NCBI GenBank assembly: GCA_001247695.2
Contig: LGRX02035206.1
Coordinates: 1 to 44,343, forward strand
Source of the DNA: Cymbomonas tetramitiformis
Taxonomy: Eukaryota > Chlorophyta > Pyramimonadophyceae > Pyramimonadales > Pyramimonadaceae
Direction of reading: 5' to 3'
Length of the DNA stretch: 44,343 nucleotides
Position 1 is the stretch's first letter; every line of letters begins with the position of its first letter. The notes under the pieces were generated by a model that did no database searches, had not been told where the DNA came from, and saw only the letters and a program-made list of their open reading frames with translations. The translations under genes and the position numbers were made by a program. Positions 8,150 through 18,430 of this stretch are shown piece by piece.

Positions 8150-9837
8150 ATTTGGTCAAATTCCCCAGAAAACTCAGAAAAACTTTTGGTTGTTGCAGTG
8201 GAAGTCGTGGTGAAACAAGAAAAATGCTTTTCCGTGTGCAATGCTGTTTCTGGTGGTCAAATTTCGAACATGGATTGAAAATCTGCCAAATCGGTAAATT
8301 TCTGCAGGCCATCCCGAAGCAATCTGGGCAAATTGGCTCGTTCTCAGGGGTGGAGACTATTTTTAACCATCAAAGAATATAAAAAAAATGGAAAACTATT
8401 CTTCTGGACTTCAATCTCCCCCCATGTGGTATGTTGAGCTCAAATTTGTCTAATTCTGACTCTGTCGTGCCGGTTGGCCATCCCAATTTAAAATGTCGAA
8501 ATCGGTGAGGACCCAGGTGTCGGGGCCAGTTTCCAAACGAAAAAAACTCATCAAGAACTGGCAGGAATTCTTTTTGTCAACGTTAAAACGGCCTCCGAGG
8601 TCCTCCTTTTTCAATCTGACTAATTGACCACTTTTCACTTTCAGCTCGGGGCAATTGGCTGTTAATCCCGGTGAAATCTGACTTGGTGGCGGCTTCAGCT
8701 CCCACTTTCTGACCACTTTGCAGCGTAACAGGGTTGATAAAGCGCCTGTGGTCATGCAGGGTGAAAGGGAGAGCGCAAAAGACGCAGAGCAATACCACTT
8801 CCAAGTGAAGCTGTCGTGAGCACTTGACTGTATCCGAGCAAGCTCAAGGGTCAGTCAGATGTAAATCTGCTTCAAATCTTGGGGCACAGGTCCGTTTCTC
8901 GGCAATTTTGCAGTGTACAAAAATTGTTATGTTCTAGATAAACAGTTGAACAAGGCTACAATTAGGCAATTGCAATATCTTTATGGCAGGAAAGATTGAT
9001 CAGTATGTTGACAGGGTGAGCAACAACTCTTCCAAATAATTACTTTAAGCTAGAACAGCCTCCACTGGGCTAAAATCCATTCCTTTCAGATCTCTGATCG
9101 ATCTGTCCTATGTCGGCTGGCATATCATCATCTGCCACCTATACAAATCCTAATCAGAGAATCTGCACATTTGGACAATCCTAATCAAGACAGTTGATTT
9201 CATTGTCCCTTGTTGTCCTTTGCCTTCTTCCTACGAGGAGCCACGTCCGTTTGCTTTTCAGATCGGCTGAAAATGAGCAAGTGGGAAAAGCGCATTTTCA
9301 ACCCATCGCCCACAACTAGAGTAAAGGTACTTACTTTACCCTTCCTAGGAATTTGTGCTTGTATTCATTGTGTGTTTTCACTCTACTAAGTGTTGGTATT
9401 TTGTTGTGCGTTGTTTTTCAGATCGGTTAAAAACGAGCGAGTGGAAAAACCATGTTTTTGCGTGGTCCAAGACCTATGCCATGTTTGCATGTTAGTTGAA
9501 CATCGTTTCTAGGTAATTAGACTAGTTGTTTAGAACGTGAATTTGAAGTAGTTCTAGACACTTAGCTAGTTAGGATAATAATATGCGTGGCCCTCCTTAT
9601 GATTAGATTCTTGATTGAAAAGTAATATTGTTAATGTAATTTTAGTCTCCAAAGCATAGCCTTTCACACAAACAAATCATCTCTTGTCGTGTATCAAACT
9701 TTGCATTGAGAATATGTTTGTCAAGGATGGCGAGAAGTGTATTATACCATCATCTTGCTTGCACTCATCCTTCTTGCAAACTTATTTCAGCCTAAAAATA
9801 TTCCGCGCGAATACGTATACGAATGTTGAAATTTATT
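8150..9837. other. Non-coding interval
   Basis: I see no convincing gene here. There is one diverged direct repeat: CAGATCGGCTGAAAATGAGC near 9260 and CAGATCGGTTAAAAACGAGC near 9420. Short words such as GGTCAAATTT recur between 8150 and 8460. No LTR pair flanking the adjacent Gag-like block could be recognised. Confidence 0.5.
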
Positions 9838-10290
9838 AGACATGCAGAAGGCATTAAGAAGATATCTTCTGGACGTCTTCTGCATGACTTCTGTATATCT
9901 TCTGAATCCCGGAAGATGTCTTCTTGATAACTTCTGCGTTCCAGAAGATATCTAGAAGACATCCAGAAGACGTCTTCTACGCGCCTTCTAATGTCTACCA
10001 TCTTCTGAGATCTTCGGCGAAGATGTACAGAAGACGCCCAAAAGATATCAAGAAGACGTCTTCCGGGATTCAGAAGATATACCGAAGTCATGCAGAAGAC
10101 GTCCAGAAGATATCTTCTGGATGTCCTCCCCGAAGGTCTTCCGGACGTCTTCTGGAACCCAGAAGATGGTAGACATTAGAAGACGCGCAGAAGACGTCTT
10201 CTGGATGTCTTCTGGACCCCAGAAGACGTCCAGAAGAGGTCTCGGAAGACGTTCAGAAGACGTTCAGAAGACGCGTCTTCTGATTTTCCC
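9838..10290. repeat. Nested foldback array of AGAAGAC/GTCTTCT words
   Basis: The interval is almost entirely built from AGAAGAC and its complement GTCTTCT. It contains long imperfect inverted repeats. The segment at about 9860–9935 is mirrored by about 10045–10120, and the segment at about 9940–10008 by about 10147–10215. The centre lies near the palindromic GATCTTCGGCGAAGAT at about 10011. Both arms share distinctive strings such as TGTCTACCATCTTCT and its complement. This is a foldback or MITE-like unit with no coding content that I trust. Confidence 0.75.
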
Positions 10291-10420
10291 AGAATGTAGG
10301 GTATTGGGTGTCCCAACAATTATTTTAACCCTTGGTTGGGTGGTTTATTCGATGTAGATATGTTATTACTACTATGTGTGAAGAGGTGGGGGTATTTTCG
10401 CTGAATTTTGATTAATTTAG

Positions 10421-10464
10421 CCGGTCCTATCACAAGGACCGGAGTGTGCTAGCGTCGCTAGCAC
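10421..10464. repeat. Two adjacent short hairpins
   Basis: CCGGTCCT-ATCACA-AGGACCGG (10421–10442) is a perfect 8-bp stem. It is followed at once by GTGCTAGCG-T-CGCTAGCAC (10446–10464), a perfect 9-bp stem with a one-base centre. They sit in sequence without genes, so a bidirectional terminator or element end are both possible. Confidence 0.6.
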
Positions 10465-10466
10465 TT

Positions 10467-11220
10467 GGTATGGGCCACCCCCATGCTTCTAGTGGCGGTA
10501 GTCGACACCATTATGACCTATTCGTGCTCTCTTAAACGTACGACCCCTCGTAACTTTCAATTCGTCCATATATTCACCTCACATAATGACATCCCTCTCA
10601 CGAAATTCGGAATCGTCATGAAAAATGGCATTTGGAAATATTCTCGACGTTCGACTGCGCATATGAATTATGTGCAGGAAACTATGAAGTATTGGCATGT
10701 TAAGCTCTCGAAAATTAAATTGGCATATATACATTGACATACCAAAGTGTCAACAGTGACGATCTTAGGAATGCGGGTCAATTTCAATGTTTATGCTCAC
10801 TTTGAGGTGGTAAAAAACATTGTATCATACCCATGGATCATAAATGTTTTTTACAGGTGTAAGGTGGATTGGAATGCATATATATATGCCCAATGTGAGA
10901 CTGCCAGCACGTATAATTAGGTAAGCATGATTGGGTATGATGTTAGGATAAAGTTTGGATGCTTGGGCCGCTTAATTGACCCTGTTTTCAATTGGATAAA
11001 AAATTTCGAAAGATATGAGGTGGTTTTGAATGTGTTGCAAGTTTCGAAATTCAAATTTTGGTGGGTGCAACGTCAAAAAACGTTTGGATATAGACACATA
11101 ATCAAGATATAAGGCAAATGGCGATTAAGGATACTTAGTTTGGGTCCTAATGAGACTACCATTCAGTGGCTAGGCGCCAAAAACACCAAGAGGACGGTTA
11201 AAAAGAATATAGCAACATCG
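10467..11220. other. AT-rich interval without a recognised gene
   Basis: Only short open frames with no recognisable composition or motif occur here. I see no tRNA-like cloverleaf or repeat of note. Confidence 0.45.
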
Positions 11221-11266
11221 GTCCTTGAGATAGGACTGAAACCCGTTTCAGTCCTATCTCAAGGAC
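11221..11266. repeat. Perfect 21-bp-stem hairpin upstream of the TGA-split gene
   Basis: GTCCTTGAGATAGGACTGAA plus one A (11221–11241) is exactly complementary to 11246–11266, with a 4-nt loop CCCG. It ends 33 nt upstream of the ATG at 11300, so it could be an upstream regulatory hairpin, an operator-like site or the end of a small insertion. Confidence 0.75.
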
Positions 11267-11299
11267 TGTCGGGCAGTAGCCATTTGCAAGAGAATCGAG

Positions 11300-12127
11300 A
11301 TGGAGCACCGGTGGCCGAATCCAATGTCGACCGACGAGGCGGCTGAGCAAGGGAGTGTGTTCCGTCTACCCATCAGTTGCCTGTACCACGCGAAGGGGTA
11401 CGAGGCGTGTCGGGATCAAGAGATGGGCTGGGTGAACGAAATCAAGGCCAGCAGGAAAATGAACACGTGGGCCCCTTTCAATGCGGGTCTCGTTGCGGTC
11501 GACGGTGTGAAATCTCGTGCCGACTTCTCCCTGAAATGAGCACTGAAGGGAGAATACAGGTGCAAGGTTTTGGGGCACCAGCACTGTTATCAAGCCACCG
11601 ACGAGTGTTGCGAGGAGGACCCGTTGGAGGAGGCCTTCGAGAAGTTCAAGAGCAAGATCTACATCGGTCTCACGCCTGACATGAATCGGTTCTTAGGCGA
11701 AATGCAGAACACCATCGATCAGATGCAGAAAGGTCGAAGCAACACCGATCTGATGCAAGGGCTCCGTTCGACCCTTTTCGAAAAGCATGGGGCCTTGTAC
11801 ACCATCTACCGAGAAGCTTTGATCTCCGAGTTCGAAGCCAGCGCCGAGGAGGGTGACGAAGCCCCCCTGTTCTACACTGGACCTGGGCAGTACAAGGCCG
11901 ACAGGCTGGTGCAGAAAATGGCGAGATTCGAATCAGCTCATGGATTTTCACTTCCGGATCCCAAGAAATATCCCAACGGATTCGTGTACATCGAGGAGGC
12001 GGGGGAGGGAGATCCAGACAAGCAGACGTCGACGGTGCTTGACCATGGCATCGACGCTCACCTCGATATAGTTATACCATATACCAACTATATACCAACT
12101 CGATATACCAACTATATTCAACAATAG
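11300..12127 (+). pseudogene. Unrecognised soluble protein gene split by one in-frame TGA
   Basis: A GC-rich frame starts at ATG 11300 (MEHRWPNPMSTDEAAEQGSV), runs 79 codons to TGA 11537–11539, and then continues in the same frame to TAG at 12125–12127. The part after the stop includes EAFEKFKSKIYIGLTPDMNR, DLMQGLRSTLFEKHGALYTI and a Glu/Asp-rich C terminus. Composition, codon use and amphipathic helices are alike on both sides of the TGA, so they belong to one gene of about 275 codons. I do not recognise the family. A Cys codon (TGC) changed to TGA, a selenocysteine codon, or an assembly error are all possible. The last ~20 codons run into TATACCAACTATA-type repeats, suggesting the original C terminus was replaced. 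Confidence 0.5.
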
Positions 12128-12198
12128 TATTCATTCGGATAGTATGCCACCGAATGTGGAGTTGAAAACGTTATATATATTTATTTAAAAAAAAAACT

Positions 12199-12570
12199 TC
12201 ACCGCCCTCGAGGCGATTTACCCAAAAAAACGCAATTTTTACACAATAAAAAATGCGTTAATATTTTAGTCTTTAGAAGTTTTTTGGAAATATTTTCGCG
12301 ACCATACTTCAGTTTGTAACTTTTGACTCCTTTCTTCGAGGTGTAGGCCCTTTGCTCTTTGCTATACCCGTCGGGGCATATTTTCCGCATACGTTTCGTG
12401 CACAGTTGCATACAGTCCACGTCGGAAAGAATGCCACGCCAAGTTTCTTGCGAACGGCGCTTGCGGATGTTATTGTTAACACCTTGTAATTTATCATCAC
12501 TATTGTCCGATTCATCTTGGTATATTTCTTGGTAATTTTTTGCGGGGCTAGCCCAAGTAACATCCGCCAT
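12199..12570 (-). CDS. Short unrecognised basic protein, possibly a fragment
   Basis: This 123-aa frame starts with ATG (MADVTWASPAKNYQEIYQDE). It has an acidic segment (DESDNSDD) near the N terminus, then a strongly Lys/Arg-rich region with scattered Cys (CMQLCTKRMRKICPDG and LLCKNCVFLG near the end). The pattern of an acidic leader, a basic stretch and C-x2-C pairs resembles the N-terminal zinc-binding part of a DNA-element protein, but no catalytic core follows. It may be a truncated transposon gene. Low certainty. Confidence 0.35.
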   Translation of the reverse strand: MADVTWASPAKNYQEIYQDESDNSDDKLQGVNNNIRKRRSQETWRGILSDVDCMQLCTKRMRKICPDGYSKEQRAYTSKKGVKSYKLKYGRENISKKLLKTKILTHFLLCKNCVFLGKSPRGR

Positions 12571-13136
12571 CAGTGTTGTCGGTTCTAACGAAGGAAACTA
12601 GAATGAAACAAGTTACGATACCCGAACTAATCCTTGCGGTGGCGTCTACCGGTGGATAATGCACAGTAATACAGCACAGTAATACAATGTGATAAGGTCT
12701 GTATTATGTAATGTCGTAATCACTATTCCCCTCCCCAAAAATGAACGATTATATTCCCGCATCTCGTTTTTTTAATTCCCCCGGAAATAGGATGCCTGGA
12801 AAGACTGTATAGTGAAATAATCTGAGTAAAGATTCAGTAGTGGGAAGACTGTATAATTTGTATCGTGGATGGGAAAACCTAAAATACTGGTTTATATTAT
12901 AGGTAAATCTTGCGCAAACGATTTATACCTTCCGCATATCAAGTGCAGTCGAGAAGCGGAAAACAGGCTGGGGATCGACGGTAGAGTTCAAAGTAATTTG
13001 ACAAAATGGACGACGATAAAGGGCAATGGTGGACAATGTTGGAGCGAGGGTTGACAATGTTGTGGAGTGCCCGCGCTCGTGGATAGCTAATGAGCTGTCG
13101 ATTTTTGAGTCAGTTGGAGATCAACGGAAGACAAGT

Positions 13137-13229
13137 TAGATGTTCACCCAGGCAAGGGTTGACAATGACACGTCGGCGATCAAGTTCGCCAACGTGCGCA
13201 TTGCCAACCCTTGCCTGGGCTGACATCTA
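13137..13229. repeat. 93-nt near-complete hairpin
   Basis: The left arm TAGATGTTCACCCAGGCAAG… pairs with the right arm ending …CTGACATCTA over about 31 bp with a few mismatches. The inner part also pairs (CACGTCGGCG with CGCCAACGTG). Only a short AT-containing loop remains. The size and shape resemble a MITE-derived or small-RNA-precursor hairpin. Confidence 0.65.
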
Positions 13230-13316
13230 CCTCATGTCGGTCTGTCGCGTTTTTTATCACGGCGATTTGATTGGTTGAAAAGATCTGAAAAAAGCGACAT
13301 CGCGACATGCGACATA

Positions 13317-13404
13317 GTCTACACTATATTTTTTGGGTCTACACTATCTCTGCATGTCGTCGAATTCAGAAGATAGTGTAGACCCAAAAAAGATAGTGTA
13401 CACC
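13317..13404. repeat. Inverted repeat containing duplicated TCTACACTAT words
   Basis: Each arm contains two copies of TCTACACTAT or its complement (ATAGTGTAGA) separated by TTTTTTGGG or CCCAAAAAA. The arms are about 33 bp and separated by about 21 bp. Confidence 0.6.
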
Positions 13405-13747
13405 ATTTTGTCTCCGCTTTTTGTCGCTCGCTCGTCATCGACAACCAATGGTGTTTTGCCATTTATGCACTATTGCACTTACAAAAGTCGTATTGCAATG
13501 GCATCTTTTGAGCTGGCATGTTCTGATTGGCTTTCCCGATAGTGGGTGCACATGGTAAGGGCCCTGCCAAAAAGCGTCAGGTAGGAAGGATGGTGTTCCC
13601 TCCCCAACCCCGCCCCTACCACCGTGGGAACGCCATTCGCCTTATCCCACCTTCGCACAAGGGAAGCTTATGGGAGCCGATTCATGCGAAAGGTCGCCAC
13701 AAGAGAACAATCGTGCCGAACCGCGCAAAAAACGCGACTGAATCGGC

Positions 13748-13799
13748 TGTCGCGGGCTGTCGCGGGCTGTCGCGGGCTGTCGCGGGCTGTCGCGGGCTG
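13748..13799. repeat. 10-bp tandem repeat CTGTCGCGGG
   Basis: Five head-to-tail copies of CTGTCGCGGG, followed by diverged CTGCTCGATG/CTTGCTCGATG units. The TGTCGCG/GCGACA words recur at 13295–13315 and 15110–15165. Confidence 0.8.
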
Positions 13800-14015
13800 C
13801 TCGATGCTTGCTCGATGCTGTTTCCAATTGCTCGATGCTGTCGCTTCGTTTCCAAATTTCGGGAGGAGTAAGCAAAATGTCGAGACAGCATCAAGGATTT
13901 GGAAACAGGGCTCAAAAGTTATGATAGTGACGTGGCAAGAAATAACATTCGGGTCTGAGCGAGCAGTGCGACCGTAGGATCAGTCGAAGATGAGCGAGCG
14001 ACAAGCTAGTTATGT

Positions 14016-14087
14016 CTGCCACGTCAGACGAATATGCCTATTATTGCGCCTCCGGCACAATAATATGCATGTTGTCTGACGTGGCAG
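14016..14087. repeat. 72-nt imperfect hairpin
   Basis: CTGCCACGTCAGAC at the left end pairs with GTCTGACGTGGCAG at the right end. The inner arms (TATGCCTATTATTG / CAATAATATGCAT) pair with small bulges, leaving a GC-rich tip. Confidence 0.65.
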
Positions 14088-14248
14088 CCATGACTACCTC
14101 TTGTCGCTCTGTGTCGCGTTAATTTTAAATCTATCGTTATATCGAATCTTTTTAAAGGGTGCACGGGCATTTCATGTTGGGCATGTCGGGCATGTCGGTT
14201 TTTCGGTTCCAAGTCGGCAAAAAGACATGACCACGTGGGCAACGTAAA

Positions 14249-14278
14249 TTAATTAGGTCAAACGTTTGACCTAATTAA
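14249..14278. repeat. Perfect 30-bp palindrome
   Basis: A spacer-free palindrome centred on AACGTT, with outer half-sites AATTAGGTCAAAC and GTTTGACCTAATT. Perfect dyads of this length are protein-dimer binding sites or cruciform-forming element ends. Confidence 0.75.
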
Positions 14279-14299
14279 CACTGTGAAAACCTAGAGCAG

Positions 14300-15813
14300 C
14301 AGGGTAGATTCGTAAAGAGATTCAAGTATTCGCGATATATCAGAAGGAAATACTGTTCACTAGCAGGTATCATGAATGATAGGAAGCATCCCCGCACATA
14401 TTCGGTGACTGGAGGCAGATCTCGGATTCTCCGCTTCGTGTGGCGGAAACGGGAATGGCGGAAGCGGGAAACCGCATCCGCAAAACGACATTCCCTTCGG
14501 TATCCTGCCGAAGGGAAAGCTGACAAATACTAATAACAACAACTGAGGCATATTTTCAACGTTGTATGTGCGCATCTGTGTTTCATTGGGTCAGTTGGTT
14601 CACCCGCTTCGAGCCCCGCAGCGGAAACGCGGACGCAGTTGACATTCGCGTTTCCGCTAAAGGTGACAGTGCACTGTCAGATGCTCATAATTGTTGTCTT
14701 AAGTTCACACGATATGCATGATATGTTCATGCTGTGCAGTATGAGTCCTTGTTGGGCGTGAGTCGAGACGGCTGGCTCGAATCACGCTCATTACCCCCCC
14801 CTTCACAAGAACCGCCCTGCATCCTAAATCCTGGACGGATCTTGCTCGCAAAAAGAACGTGTGGTTCCTAACACTTCGTTAGAATTCATCTACAGAGTAA
14901 TGATATGTTTTGTATACGTCAGTATCCCGAAAACAACAGCCGCTGGATAGCGACTTACGGGACACGGTCAATTTTATCACTGCATTCACGTTGAAGTTTG
15001 CATGGAATTGTTTTTGGCGTTGCCACGACGACACGATTCAGACGCCACGTAGACGAAAAATGTTGCGCAGGATGTCGATTTTCGCCAAAAGCTTCATCGT
15101 TAAAACTGGTCACGCGACAGCGACACCCGACACGACCCGACACGATGCGACATCGCGACAAAATTCCCAAACCAGTTTTAACGACGGGCCTCAACTCTTG
15201 ATTGACTTTACCTCGCTGGACAGGGCCCCACCGCGGGAGAGAAAGCCTTCTGCCTTTAGTTAAAACTGCATATTTAACAAATCAAACTTAACGTGAAATA
15301 TTACCGTGTCACAGTTGAACACGGATGACGGAAGCGACAGACGCGAGAGGGGATCTGTGAAAAGTAAAACGAAATCTTTTCTACGATGTCGCACTACCGT
15401 ATCACGCACAGGTCGGTGTAATCCGCCGTCTTTGACATACCATATTTTTCGTGGGTACGCACGATTAATTAGAGGTATTACTATATTTTCAGCGAACGGT
15501 TTAGATGAATAGATTTGCAATTCCGATTTTTCCCTGATTAATGTCTCACGTGATGTAGCCAAGTTGTGAATTGCATTGCGCCACATCGACAACGGCTTTC
15601 AACATTCGATATCTCCAGGCTCTTATCGCCAGCGAGTTATATCCACGAAAGAGGAATATATAATCAGAGGGGGTCTCGTACTTAACATCTCACATTTCCT
15701 AAAGCAAAGTCGACCGTCGCATGTGGTTCGATCAGAGGTTTAATTCGTGCCACGTCTGCAGCCACGTCGGATTTTTGGGGTCTCGACGTATTCCTGACCG
15801 GTTTCCCGTAGAT
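14300..15813. other. Non-coding interval with scattered inverted repeats
   Basis: No gene is supported. Small inverted repeats include TTCCCTTCGG…CCGAAGGGAA (about 14491–14517) and GTTAAAACTGGT…ACCAGTTTTAAC (about 15100–15182). The latter encloses a run of GACAC and GCGAC words. Confidence 0.45.
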
Positions 15814-16398
15814 ATCGCGATGGGTAATGCTGCGGACGCTGGAATTTCACCCCTCTATTTATGAATACGTTATTTCCCCACGCGATATCGAACCTCTGCC
15901 ATCATCGTCATCACCGGCCGGTTTCGGTGGATCGTGATGACTACGACGTTCAACGTACACTTGGAACCTTATGGGTCGATCATAAAGGGCATGGTCAGCG
16001 CCCGCAATTCATTCGTGCACCGATTCATTCGCCTCGTGAGGCGAGTACTGCTGAACTACTGAACTCCTATGGTACGTTTCTTGAGCGAGTAGTGTGTGTG
16101 TTTACTTGGTTTCTTGTGTGAACTAACGATGCGGGTTGTGTGTAGCTCGTGCTGCAGGCTTAGAGATCAGACCGCGCCCTGAGATGTGGAGGGCTAAGTT
16201 GGCAAGCGCCAACCTAGTGTGGGATGAAACCCACCCACGTGGGACCCAATGCATAAAACGCTTTGCAGCCGAGGGGTTTTCGTGCGTCAGAGCACACGGA
16301 ATTTGGCACTAATATTACTGACAGTAATATTAGTGCACCCTCTGAAGCGCAAGGCAGCCCGTTGAGTATGCTGCACACGATCGCATCTTCACTTTAAC
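15814..16398 (+). repeat. Left inverted arm of the 2.6-kb element
   Basis: Reverse-complementary to 17843–18430. The inner end reads into TTTAACCCCTAAGGGGC, itself found inverted near 17242, so the arm end also relates to the start of the internal tandem array. Confidence 0.75.
16306..16336. repeat. 31-nt perfect palindrome containing TAATATTAC
   Basis: GCACTAATATTACTG, one central base A, then the exact reverse complement. The same palindrome, with T at the centre, lies in the other arm at 17904–17934. TAATATTAC falls in the stem rather than in a loop. Confidence 0.85.
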
Positions 16399-17265
16399 CC
16401 CTAAGGGGCGGATGGAATTTCTTGCAAAAAACGGTGTTTTGGGGATTGTAGGCATTGTCGCGTATCGCGGACATCGATGTGCATTCACGTTATCATGTAT
16501 GCTGTGTATGACCACCATGTAACTTTAAGAGCGCCATAACATGCATCCGTGCACCATATATATTCAGATTTTCGGCATATCCAACCCAGTTTTCATGATT
16601 TTGGGACATGTAAAATTTCTCCAATCTCCTATTACAACTTACATTTCGACTTCGTTGGGTGACTATCGTCACGAAAACTTGGGGATTGGTCACATGAACA
16701 TATTCCCACCCGGTAGCGTAGCGCACCTGTATACCGGCAAATATACCGACTATGAGCAAAAACGCCCCCCAAAACACCAAAAAAACACCCAAAAAACACT
16801 TAATTGTAAATGTTTTCCATACTTAAGGAATGCTTTCCCATACTTAAGCGCAATTGAAGGCGATTGCTTCCTATTTGTGGGGATATATAGCATGTGTCAT
16901 GCAAACAACCATGCAGGGGACGCTAGTGGACATTGGGCACGCGACATGCCTTCACAACTCCACCCAATTGGGCGGGATCGTCGGGTGTAAGCCTTGATTT
17001 CGTATATTTTAAGACAAAATTCAAGCTCTAAAAGGCAAGTTTTCAAGAATTGTCGTAATTGAAAATGTTGCTATGTGAGATATATGTCCTATATGGACTA
17101 CCCATCCCAGTGATTAGTCATTTGCGACATACACACAGGTAGGTGCACGCGCCTTGGAATGCATATTTCGGCAAGCCAAGGGCATGTAGAACCACTTGGA
17201 TGCACATTCTCACAATAGAATCCGTCCGTATACGGTACAAACCGCCCCTTAGGGGTTAAAGCGGT

Positions 17266-17850
17266 TTGAAAACCCAAGACGCTCGAAGTCAAGATACGAC
17301 CATTGCAAGCATACTCAACGGAATACCTTGAAACTTGTAGGAAGTGTTCATAAGACCCTTTATACGTGAATATATCTGCCAAGTCTCGTGGGCTATCTCT
17401 CACGGGAACGCCCATCCTGAAAGGCAGTCTTGGGTTTGGGTACATTAATCTTCATTGAAACCCAGACCCAAAACGCTCGAAGTCAAAATGCGACCGTTTG
17501 GACCATACTCAACGGCATACATTGAAACTTGCAGGAAGTGTTCACAGGACTGGTTTGAACATACCTGTCAAGTGTCGTGTGCTATCTTGCACGGGAATGC
17601 TCATCCTGAAAGGCAGTCTTGGGTTTGGGTACATTAATCATCATTGAAACCGAAACCCAAAACGCGTTCAGTCAAGATGCGACCGTTTGGAGCATACTCA
17701 ACGGCATACCTTGAAACTTGCAGGATATGTTCACAGGACTGGTGTGAACATATCTGCCAGGTTACGCGGGCTATATCTCACGGGAACGACCATCCTGCCA
17801 GACAGTCTTGGGTTTGGTAGTGAAACCCAAATCCAAAACGCTTTAAAGTG
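17266..17850 (+). repeat. Tandem array, about 190 bp per unit, three units plus a partial
   Basis: Units start near 17266, 17456, 17645 and 17822. Shared landmarks are AAAACGCTCGAAGTCAA, CATACTCAACGGCATAC, CACGGGAA and AAGGCAGTCTTGGGTTTGGG followed by TACATTAATC. The fourth unit is cut short and merges into the right arm of the element. Confidence 0.8.
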
Positions 17851-18430
17851 AAGGTTCAGTCGCTTGCAGCATAATCAACGGTCCGCCTTGCGCTTCAGAG
17901 GGTGCACTAATATTACTGTCAGTAATATTAGTGCCAAATTCCGTGCGCTCCGACGCACGAAAACCCCTCGGCTGCAAAGCGTTTTATGCATTGGGTCCCA
18001 CGTGGGTGGGTTTCATCCCACACTAGGTTGGCGCTTGCCAACTTGGCCCTCCACATCTCAGGGCGCGGTCTGATCTCTAAGCCTGCAGCACGAGCTCCAC
18101 ACAACCCGCATCGTTAGTTCACACAAGAAACCGAGTAAACACACAATACTCGCTCAAGAAACGTACTGTACCATAGCAGTTCAGCAGTTCAGCAGTATTC
18201 GCCTCGCACGAGGCGAATGAATGTGAACGAATGAATTGCGGGCGCTGACAATGACCTTTATGATCGACCCCTAAGGTTCCAAGTGTACGTTGAACGTCGT
18301 AGTCATCACGATCAACGGAAACCGGCCGGTGAGGACGATGATGGCAGAGGTTCAATATCGCGTGGGGAAATACTTTATTCATAAATAGAGAGGTGAAATT
18401 CCAGCGTCCGCGGCATTACCTTATCGCGAT
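17843..18430 (-). repeat. Right inverted arm of the 2.6-kb element
   Basis: Inverted copy of 15814–16398, including the TAATATTAC palindrome at 17904–17934 and the outer GGTGAAATTCCAGCGTCCGC block. Confidence 0.75.

Larger units (their letters stand above)
15814..18430. mobile_element. 2.6-kb foldback-type element with ~585-bp inverted arms
   Basis: The arms at 15814–16398 and 17843–18430 are inverted copies of each other, differing by scattered substitutions and short indels. Matching landmarks include GCGGACGCTGGAATTTCACC near the outer ends, a GGTCCCACGTGGGTGGGTTTC-type block, and a TAATATTAC-containing palindrome near the inner ends. Between them lies a tandem repeat array (17266–17850). 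Each arm holds an 86–87-codon frame (15861–16121 plus, 18119–18382 minus) with similar translations, but this follows from the arm identity and is not proof of a gene. No transposase is visible, so it would be non-autonomous. I could not identify a clear target-site duplication. Confidence 0.75.

Noticed and set aside
15861..16121. Conserved 86-aa gene in both inverted arms
   Set aside because: Similarity between the two translations is explained by the arms being inverted copies; no independent evidence of coding.
16306..16336. Rolling-circle replication origin based on TAATATTAC
   Set aside because: The nonanucleotide is in the stem of a perfect palindrome, not in a hairpin loop, and no Rep-like ORF was found. 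Kept only as an observation.
16541..16990. 149-aa frame between the arms of the 2.6-kb element
   Set aside because: No recognisable domain, mixed composition and equally long frames on the other strand; not enough to call a transposase or gene.
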